A stretch of DNA of 64,000 nucleotides, from the NCBI RefSeq assembly GCF_947169445.1, contig NZ_CAMVPU010000016.1, positions 10,005 through 74,004 of the forward strand. The letters are read 5' to 3'. Position 1 is the first letter of the stretch. Each line of letters begins with the position of its first letter. Made by a program: the position numbers and the translations under genes. Source of the DNA: an uncultured Butyrivibrio sp. Lineage in GTDB: Bacteria > Bacillota > Clostridia > Lachnospirales > Lachnospiraceae. This document shows, piece by piece, positions 62,729 through 64,000 of the stretch. Below the pieces are notes generated by a model, which worked only from the letters and a program-made list of their open reading frames with translations, did not search any database and was not told the origin of the DNA.

Positions 62729-63550
62729 ATGAGAAAGAAACTGGCTTTGGCAACGATTATGATGACGATTGTTTTGGTATTTACAGCATGTGCTTCATCT
62801 GGGAGCGCTGTAAAGAGTAAAAAAGAAGCAGATCGTGAGGTATTGTATCAGGTTTCATTACTACAGGGATTAACCTTCGGTGATTATCATGGCAGCATTA
62901 CTGCCGGAGAACTTAAACAGAACGGAGATACAGGACTGGGCACTTTTGACGGACTTGATGGAGAGATGATTGTACTTGATGGAGTTGTTTATAAAGCAAA
63001 GAGTGATGGTTCTGTTGAAGTTGTAAACGATGACGAGACAATCCCTTTTTCAAATGTAACTTTCTTTGACGAGGATGAAAATGTAACGCTCGAAGGAATC
63101 ACTGATATTGACGCATTAAAGGAGCTGCTGAATGAAAAACTTGAAGGGAAACTCCCGAATGGGTTCTGCGTTATACGAATCGATGGTAAATTTAAGGAGA
63201 TGAATGTCCGCAGCGAATATAAGCAAAACGAACCTTATAAGCCACTTGCAAAGGTTCTTGAGACAGACCAGACATTTTTTGATTATTCCGATATAGAAGG
63301 AACTGTGGTGGGATTATACTGTCCGCCATATATGGATAAGTTAAATGCGGCAGGATGGCATCTGCACTTTATTTCAAAAGACAGAGAAAAAGGAGGCCAT
63401 GTACTCGGTCTGAATATTGATAAGGCTGATCTTGCATTGGATTATACCCAGGGTTTTGAGATGAAACTGCCTGATAATGAGATGTTTGAGGGCTTTGATC
63501 TGACTATAGATCAGTCTGAAGACATAAAAGAAGTCGAGACGGGTGAGTAA
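62729..63550 (+). CDS. Lipoprotein alpha-acetolactate decarboxylase
   Basis: Converts acetolactate to acetoin. The 273-residue protein has an N-terminal lipoprotein signal (hydrophobic stretch, then VFTAC with the lipidated Cys at about residue 20). The rest matches acetolactate decarboxylase: VSLLQGLTFGDYHGSI near 43, GLGTFDGLDGEMIVLDG near 71, the GTVVGLYCPPYM segment near 200, and the zinc ligand region GWHLHFISKDREKGGHVLG near 219-237. The start has GGAAGGGAAA upstream. It is intact among broken genes. Confidence 0.88.
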   Translation: MRKKLALATIMMTIVLVFTACASSGSAVKSKKEADREVLYQVSLLQGLTFGDYHGSITAGELKQNGDTGLGTFDGLDGEMIVLDGVVYKAKSDGSVEVVNDDETIPFSNVTFFDEDENVTLEGITDIDALKELLNEKLEGKLPNGFCVIRIDGKFKEMNVRSEYKQNEPYKPLAKVLETDQTFFDYSDIEGTVVGLYCPPYMDKLNAAGWHLHFISKDREKGGHVLGLNIDKADLALDYTQGFEMKLPDNEMFEGFDLTIDQSEDIKEVETGE

Positions 63551-63614
63551 CAGGGTCAATAAAGAAGGGGTAATAAAAGGAATTTGAACTTAAATCTGCA
63601 ATTTTAAAGTATTT

Positions 63615-63660
63615 AAAGCCATTTTCGTGGTGTAAAATTCTGCGAAAATGGCTCTTTTTC
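63615..63660 (+). terminator. Rho-independent terminator of the decarboxylase gene
   Basis: AGCCATTTTCG at 63617-63627 pairs perfectly with CGAAAATGGCT at 63643-63653, followed by CTTTTTC. Confidence 0.85.
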
Positions 63661-63855
63661 TTAACTAACAGGTGTATCAAAAAACTAATGATTTTCGCTA
63701 CACTTTTGGGTAGACAACAGGAGCTATTAACAGGGTATATAGTATTCAAAAACTGCTATATGCCTTTATTTATGTATAAAAACAAGCTATAGTTGTAATA
63801 AGTGTTTGGGTAACTTGTATGGACACCACGTTTTTACTGAGCTTTGGGGAGAATA

Positions 63856-63924
63856 ATGAATAACTTAGGTACAGGAAAAATAGAAACAGAGCGACTTATA
63901 CTGAGAAAATTTACATTTAAAGAG
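63856..63924 (+). pseudogene. N-terminal fragment of a second GNAT acetyltransferase
   Basis: About 23 residues (IETERLILRKFTFKE) match the start of RimJ/RimL-type GNAT proteins. The sequence then joins unrelated DNA containing the ribosome site and start of the next gene. A deletion has removed the rest. Confidence 0.55.
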
Positions 63925-63934
63925 GTGACTCATT

Positions 63935-64000
63935 TTGAAAAAAGAAATAAAGATTCTGTATTATATTTCAGTTGTAATAAGTGCTTTAGTGGGAGTGTGG
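63935..64000 (+). CDS. Partial gene, probable membrane protein (runs off the window)
   Basis: A TTG at 63935 follows AGAGGTG and opens a frame of 22 codons to the window edge: a basic start (KKEIK), then a hydrophobic stretch (ILYYISVVISALVGVW). Only a signal or first membrane helix is visible. Identity unknown. Confidence 0.45.
   Translation, partial: MKKEIKILYYISVVISALVGVW

Overview
The window looks like chromosome from a low-to-mid GC anaerobic Firmicute of the Lachnospiraceae, most like Butyrivibrio or Pseudobutyrivibrio. The basis is gene content and style: an AroE-AroK fusion, a PPi-type phosphofructokinase, QueH, DegV, MntP, a T-box in front of pheST, many cyclic-di-GMP and PP2C signalling proteins, and strong AGGAGG ribosome sites with frequent TTG starts. 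The genus is an inference from pattern recognition; no search was run.

Layout. 1-6340: nrdR behind two candidate NrdR boxes, then a five-gene peptide ABC transporter operon with its own sigma-A promoter. 6400-13510: a small unknown protein, aroEK-queH, argS, a MATE exporter and a secreted L,D-transpeptidase. 13587-27060: a membrane protein, a 5TM-LYT/SpoIIE phosphatase, an AP2-type DNA-binding protein, thrC, citrate synthase, an MFS carrier, a propeller/HD-GYP receptor, a YfcC-type carrier and deoC. 27061-29127: an AT-rich island with one PD-(D/E)XK-like gene and an RNA-like hairpin locus. 29128-41174: aminopeptidase P, 6S RNA, a broken yihY gene, an AI-2E-type exporter, an EEP phosphoesterase, PPi-phosphofructokinase, HU, a serine hydrolase, a GGDEF/EAL protein, a Crh-like HPr and DegV. 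41336-48580: a structured leader RNA with tandem terminators ahead of a diguanylate cyclase, then mntP, a family 2 glycosidase, a double-glycine-leader peptide and a LysR regulator. 48593-52543: T-box, pheS, pheT. 52544-53479: almost pure structured DNA/RNA with no genes. 53570-58704: a heterodimeric ABC exporter and a radical SAM protein. 58705-64000: a decaying accessory region in which an intact metallo-hydrolase and a lipoprotein acetolactate decarboxylase sit among remnants of GNAT, tyrosine integrase, S41 protease and CPBP genes.

The most unusual content is noncoding. (i) A roughly 600-nt element at 52801-53395 folds, by hand pairing, into one nearly continuous imperfect hairpin with a branched tip. 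(ii) Two roughly 180-bp hairpin elements (940-1120 and 52569-52744) share end and loop sequences but have different stems that still pair. (iii) Three copies of a 49-nt stem-loop repeat lie at 162, 30980 and 57299. (iv) A promoter-driven leader RNA with a three-way-junction domain, a second small domain and two terminators precedes a GGDEF gene. None of these matches an RNA family I can name.

Functionally, the coding part combines housekeeping biosynthesis (shikimate, threonine, citrate, queuosine, Arg and Phe charging), import and export systems, and a dense signalling layer: one GGDEF, one GGDEF/EAL, one HD-GYP and one SpoIIE protein. Carbon-control and sugar genes (PPi-phosphofructokinase, Crh-like HPr, glycosidase) fit a saccharolytic gut or rumen fermenter.
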